Shown here: positions 20,413-23,154 of the stretch, one piece after another | Numbering within the stretch: position 1 is the stretch's first letter | How the letters are laid out: each line of letters opens with the position of its first letter | The notes under the pieces: generated by a model | The model's input: only the letters and a program-made list of their open reading frames with translations | What the model was told of the DNA's origin: nothing | The model's database searches: none | Program-made: the position numbers and the translations under genes | Source: Christensenella sp. UBA1750 | GTDB lineage: Bacteria > Bacillota > Clostridia > Christensenellales > UBA1750 | Assembly (NCBI GenBank): GCA_002315655.1 | Contig: DCHO01000004.1 | Location: 27,401 to 50,554, forward strand | Length of the DNA stretch: 23,154 bases | Reading direction: 5' to 3'

Positions 20413-21288
20413 TTATTCCTCTACAAACTCATACGTCACAAACGCAAACTCTTTGCTGTCCGGCGCCCAGGAGTTGACGTTCATCGTCCCCTGTCCTCCC
20501 TTTTCGCCCCTGCTTGCGTCGGTGGCAATCAGCGTCTTGATCTCCCCGCCCTGCGCGTCCATCAGACGGATGCGGATGTTCTTGTTCGCCGGATGGTCTC
20601 CCGGCGCAACCTCATTCGGATAGTAGGTCACAAACACAACCTTTTTGTTGTCCGGGGAAATGTGCGCAAACCAGTTGTTCGCATCGTCAAAGGTCATCTG
20701 GGTCTGGTTTTGTCCGTCCTTCCCCATCTTCCATGCCTGCATCCGCCCCGAGCGCACCGAGCAGAACCAGATGGTCTCGCCGTCCGGGCTGTATTCCGGG
20801 CCGTCGTCAAGCCCTTCGGCGGTGGTCAGGCGCACTTCCTCCCCCGTCCCGTCCGCATTCATGGTGTAAACATCAAAGTTCCCGTTCCGCTCCGCGCAGT
20901 AGGCCATGGTCTTTCCGTCCGGCGAAACCCCGTGCAGATAGGACGGCATCTTTTCGGTGATGAGCTTCGGCGCACCGCCGTTTAAGGAAGCCACCCAAAC
21001 GCGGGAGGGCTTCACCTCGTCCGTGCCCGCGGAAATGCCGATGTGCTCTCCGTCCGGGAACAGCACATGGTCGTTGTTGCATTTGGTGCATTTCCCGGTG
21101 TCGATCACAACGGCTTCCCCGGTTGCCAGAATGTATTTCACGATTTTTCCCTGGGAATTATACACAAGGTATTTCCCATCTGCCGACCAGTTGGGCGCCT
21201 CGATGTGCTCCTCGAATTTTTTGAGCACCTTCCGCTCCCCGGTTTCGATATTGTAGATCTGCAACACAGACAGCATCTTTTCAGCCAT
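20413..21288 (-). CDS. TolB-like PD40 beta-propeller protein
   Basis: The 291-residue protein has six WD40-like PD40 repeats, centred at about residues 31-44, 73-87, 118-131, 163-177, 206-221 and 270-286 (for example NWSADGKYLVYN, SPDGKTMAYCA, SPDGETIWFCS, APDSKEFAFVTYE), enough for a closed six-bladed propeller. There is no signal peptide or lipobox, unlike periplasmic TolB, so it is probably cytoplasmic. Two cysteines in CTKC (67-70) are noticeable. Such propellers may bind proteins or sugars, and some relatives are oligogalacturonate lyases, but I see no basis for choosing. It starts 13 bases after the VOC gene's stop with AGGGGTGG upstream, so the two are one operon. Confidence 0.85.
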   Translation of the reverse strand: MAEKMLSVLQIYNIETGERKVLKKFEEHIEAPNWSADGKYLVYNSQGKIVKYILATGEAVVIDTGKCTKCNNDHVLFPDGEHIGISAGTDEVKPSRVWVASLNGGAPKLITEKMPSYLHGVSPDGKTMAYCAERNGNFDVYTMNADGTGEEVRLTTAEGLDDGPEYSPDGETIWFCSVRSGRMQAWKMGKDGQNQTQMTFDDANNWFAHISPDNKKVVFVTYYPNEVAPGDHPANKNIRIRLMDAQGGEIKTLIATDASRGEKGGQGTMNVNSWAPDSKEFAFVTYEFVEE

Positions 21289-21301
21289 TTTTCCACCCCT
21301 T

Positions 21302-21766
21302 TTAAGCCTTCGGTTTAATGTTCAGATTCACGCCTAAATCATCCTCGGTGTCCACAATCGTCCAGGACGAGCCGGGATAGATGCCGACGGTTCTAAGGTC
21401 GTATCCCATGTCGTTAAGCTCGCCTACGATGGCGTCCCGCTTGTCGCCCACCTCAAACCCGATGTGGTGCACGCCGTTGCCGTGCTTGTCCAAGAACTCC
21501 CTGAAGGTGGAAGGGTTGTCGTCCGGCTCGTGCAGCTCGATGACAAAGCCCCGCTCGCGGCAGTCGATGACGGCGAATTTCAGCCCGTAGGACGCGGGCT
21601 TGCCGCGGTACTGCAGGTTCTCCTTCGGGACTTCCGGCGGCGTGTCAATGCGGATGGACGGCACCGGCACATCGAACAGCTCCGCCCACTTTTTCGCGGC
21701 CTTGTCAATGTCGTGCACCACCAGCGCGATCTGGATGAAGCCTTTCATGTCGATGGGTTGGTTCAT
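21302..21766 (-). CDS. VOC-family (glyoxalase-fold) protein
   Basis: The 154-residue protein has two beta-alpha-beta-beta-beta units of the vicinal oxygen chelate fold: IQIALVVHDIDKAAKKWAEL at the N-terminus and GVHHIGFEVGDKRDAIVGEL in the second half. Likely metal ligands are E77 (in VIELHEP) and H100 or H101, but the first-strand histidine usual in epimerases and glyoxalases is replaced (Q12), and the last-strand acidic residue is not obvious (GVNLNI). It resembles methylmalonyl-CoA epimerase-like proteins only in general. The start at 21814 is rejected, because AGGAGGG lies 8 bases before the ATG at 21766. First gene of an operon with the propeller protein. Confidence 0.85.
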   Translation of the reverse strand: MNQPIDMKGFIQIALVVHDIDKAAKKWAELFDVPVPSIRIDTPPEVPKENLQYRGKPASYGLKFAVIDCRERGFVIELHEPDDNPSTFREFLDKHGNGVHHIGFEVGDKRDAIVGELNDMGYDLRTVGIYPGSSWTIVDTEDDLGVNLNIKPKA

Positions 21767-21814
21767 ACAAAAATCCCTCCTGTAAAACGGTCGTTTTTTT
21801 GTTGATCTATTCAA

Positions 21815-21843
21815 AGTTTACAACCGATTTACACTTCTGTCAA
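21815..21843 (-). promoter_or_regulatory. Promoter of the VOC/propeller operon
   Basis: A perfect TTGACA (21838-21843 on the minus strand), a 17-base spacer and TAAACT (21815-21820), about 49 bases before the VOC start. It sits in AT-rich DNA after the GNAT gene, so this operon is transcribed independently. Confidence 0.65.
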
Positions 21844-21936
21844 TCACAAAACCCCAAGCCCATAAAGATTTGGTGAACAAACACAAGAATGCTTGATTTT
21901 TAACTTTTCACCCGCTACACTAAAACACAGCATAGC

Positions 21937-22602
21937 TTATTCATGCCCGCACAATACCTGTGCGCCCTCCATGATAAATCCCAGCGTGAGACCGAGGCTT
22001 TGTGCCACCCGAACGGACGGCGCATTGCTCTCCTCCACCCGATAGACCGGCACGATGCCTTTCTCCTGCACTTTTTTGCACAACGCGGCCACCAGCCGTT
22101 TTGCGATGCCCTGCCCTCTGTATTCCGGCAGCACGCTCACGGACACGTCCGCCAGCACCCCGTCATACACGGCTCCTGCCGCGCCGATGATCTTCCCCTC
22201 CCGCATCATGCAGCAGGAAAAATCATCCTCAACGCTAACCTCGCCCCGCGCCGCGTCCTCATACGGCAGCGCATTCAGAAATTCGTTCAGCGCGTTTTCG
22301 TCGGAAATTTCCGGCAGATCTTCTCCGGAAATGCAGTCATCGGCATAAAAGCCCAGCACCTTCTCCCGCATCAGGGAGTGCTGCTCCAAGTCGTAAAAGA
22401 GCGCAAGCACCTGTTCCAGCTCCATGTCGGGCGACAGTTTTTCCGCATACTCCGCAAATTCCTCGCAGATCGAAAGCACGGATATATCGCCGAAAGTATA
22501 TTTCACACAAGGGTATTCCGGCACAAGGTCATTGTCAATCGTCACATCACTTTCCCACCCGGAGGCCTTCGCGTAGAGCTTCAAAAATTCTTCCGTTTTC
22601 AT
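21937..22602 (-). CDS. GNAT-family N-acetyltransferase
   Basis: The 221-residue protein has a C-terminal GNAT domain from about residue 125. Motif A is VLPEYRGQGIAKRL (157-170), containing the R-G-Q-G-I-A acetyl-CoA pyrophosphate loop, and motif B is near SNAPSVRVAQSLGL (192-205). The N-terminal half (1-120) is acidic and helical and is not a known domain to me; it may select the substrate. GAGGTG precedes the ATG at 22602. It is transcribed away from the flavodoxin-like gene and ends about 94 bases before the VOC promoter. The acetyl acceptor cannot be told from sequence. Confidence 0.9.
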   Translation of the reverse strand: MKTEEFLKLYAKASGWESDVTIDNDLVPEYPCVKYTFGDISVLSICEEFAEYAEKLSPDMELEQVLALFYDLEQHSLMREKVLGFYADDCISGEDLPEISDENALNEFLNALPYEDAARGEVSVEDDFSCCMMREGKIIGAAGAVYDGVLADVSVSVLPEYRGQGIAKRLVAALCKKVQEKGIVPVYRVEESNAPSVRVAQSLGLTLGFIMEGAQVLCGHE

Positions 22603-22646
22603 ATTCTCACCTCATTTCCGTTGATGAAACAGCTCATCTTACAGCT

Positions 22647-22676
22647 GGTATATCATAATTCACCATTACTTTTCAA
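22647..22676 (-). promoter_or_regulatory. Probable promoter of the GNAT gene
   Basis: TTGAAA (22671-22676 on the minus strand), an 18-base spacer and TATACC (22647-22652) preceded by TGA, an extended -10. It lies in the 88-base divergent spacer. A plus-strand promoter for the facing gene could not be placed confidently. Confidence 0.45.
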
Positions 22677-22690
22677 GGGGGAAATTCACC

Positions 22691-23125
22691 ATGAGAACCA
22701 AGATCTATTACGCCGGCGACAAGCCCGCCATTCAGGAGATCGCCACCACCATCGCCCAGGAATTCAAGCTGCCCTCCGAGCAGCTGCAGCCCGCCTATAT
22801 GCCCGAAGGTCTGCCCATCGCCTTCATCGGCACCGAGGACAAGGGCGGCAAGCCCCACAAGGTCGCCATCGAGTTCATCAACACCCTCGATCCCAAGCGC
22901 GTGGCCGCCGCCGCCATCTTCTGCACCTCCGCCAAGAAGGACGGCGCCTGCCTGAAGATCATGCGTGACGCCCTCGTTTCCCGCGGCATCAAGGTGCTGG
23001 ATGAAACCCTCGTCTGCAACGGCAAGGGTCTCTTCGGCGGCAAGAATCCCACCGATGATGACTTCGAGAACGCCAAGAAGTTCGCCAACTCCTGCATGAA
23101 CAAGGCCATCGAGCACGAAATCTAA
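22691..23125 (+). CDS. Possible flavodoxin-like domain protein, highly codon-biased
   Basis: The 144-residue product starts MRTKIYYAGDKPAIQEIATT, preceded by AAGGGGG 9 bases upstream. Alternating strands and helices (AIFCTSAKKDGACLKIMRDA, then LVSRGIKVLDETLVCNGKG) resemble small flavodoxin-fold proteins of the Flavodoxin_3 kind, including the late strand ending in C-N/Q-G-K, but the classical phosphate-binding T-x-T-G-x-T loop is missing, so FMN binding is uncertain. Three cysteines (in FCTS, GACLK, LVCNGKG) plus one in NSCMNK could have a redox role. Codons are overwhelmingly C-ending, even more than in the ribosomal genes, suggesting high expression. It is divergent from the GNAT gene. Confidence 0.7.
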   Translation: MRTKIYYAGDKPAIQEIATTIAQEFKLPSEQLQPAYMPEGLPIAFIGTEDKGGKPHKVAIEFINTLDPKRVAAAAIFCTSAKKDGACLKIMRDALVSRGIKVLDETLVCNGKGLFGGKNPTDDDFENAKKFANSCMNKAIEHEI

Positions 23126-23154
23126 GGCAACACCGCACAATTCGGCGGCAGCAT

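Noticed and set aside
21943..22968. A 341-codon plus-strand frame crossing the GNAT gene and into the flavodoxin-like gene
   Set aside because: It is antisense to one well-supported gene and out of frame with another, with low-complexity Arg/His-rich sequence.

Overview
The window looks like a chromosomal segment of a Clostridia-type Bacillota bacterium, probably a gut-type relative of the Oscillospirales or Christensenellales. The evidence is the gene order S10-spc-alpha continuing through secY, adk, map, a KOW-domain gene, infA and rpmJ; strong GGAGG ribosome binding sites before nearly every gene; zinc-binding (C+) forms of S4, S14 and L36; and hairpin-rich intergenic DNA of a kind common in these genomes. 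The rank below class is inference.

Layout. 38-2701 (minus): an intracellular GH51 alpha-L-arabinofuranosidase, preceded in the same operon by a HEAT-repeat protein. 2875-3756 (plus): three small paralogous peptide genes sharing a ~40-residue leader that ends at or near a double glycine, with no modification or export gene beside them. A 14-bp bidirectional terminator (3871-3906) separates them from the converging ribosomal operon. 3915-19609 (minus): one continuous ribosomal superoperon of 31 genes, rpsJ through rplQ, with S10, spc and alpha blocks, SecY, adenylate kinase, methionine aminopeptidase, a KOW protein, IF-1 and RpoA. It is read from a promoter near 19805-19833 through a structured leader of about 190 nt. 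19843-20412: gene-free DNA packed with palindromes and imperfect direct repeats. 20413-21766 (minus): a VOC-fold protein and a PD40 beta-propeller protein in one operon with a good promoter. 21937-22602 (minus): a GNAT acetyltransferase. 22691-23125 (plus): a small, strongly codon-biased protein that may be flavodoxin-like.

How the genes work together. The superoperon makes about half of the ribosome together with the translocon that receives exported proteins, IF-1, the enzyme that trims initiator methionine, and the RNA polymerase alpha subunit. Tight spacing and stop/start overlaps (TAATG, TAGTG) suggest translational coupling at rplD/rplW, rplP/rpmC, rplO/secY and along adk-map-KOW-infA. 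The flanks are accessory: neither fusA/tuf upstream nor ecfA/ecfT/truA/rplM downstream, often seen in Bacillota, is present here.

The most interesting parts are the three-peptide cassette, with a conserved core motif as well as a conserved leader; the intergenic palindromic elements, in which two copies keep their flanks but carry entirely different perfectly paired second stems; the L17 protein with two large insertions; and the structured spacer in front of rpsM.
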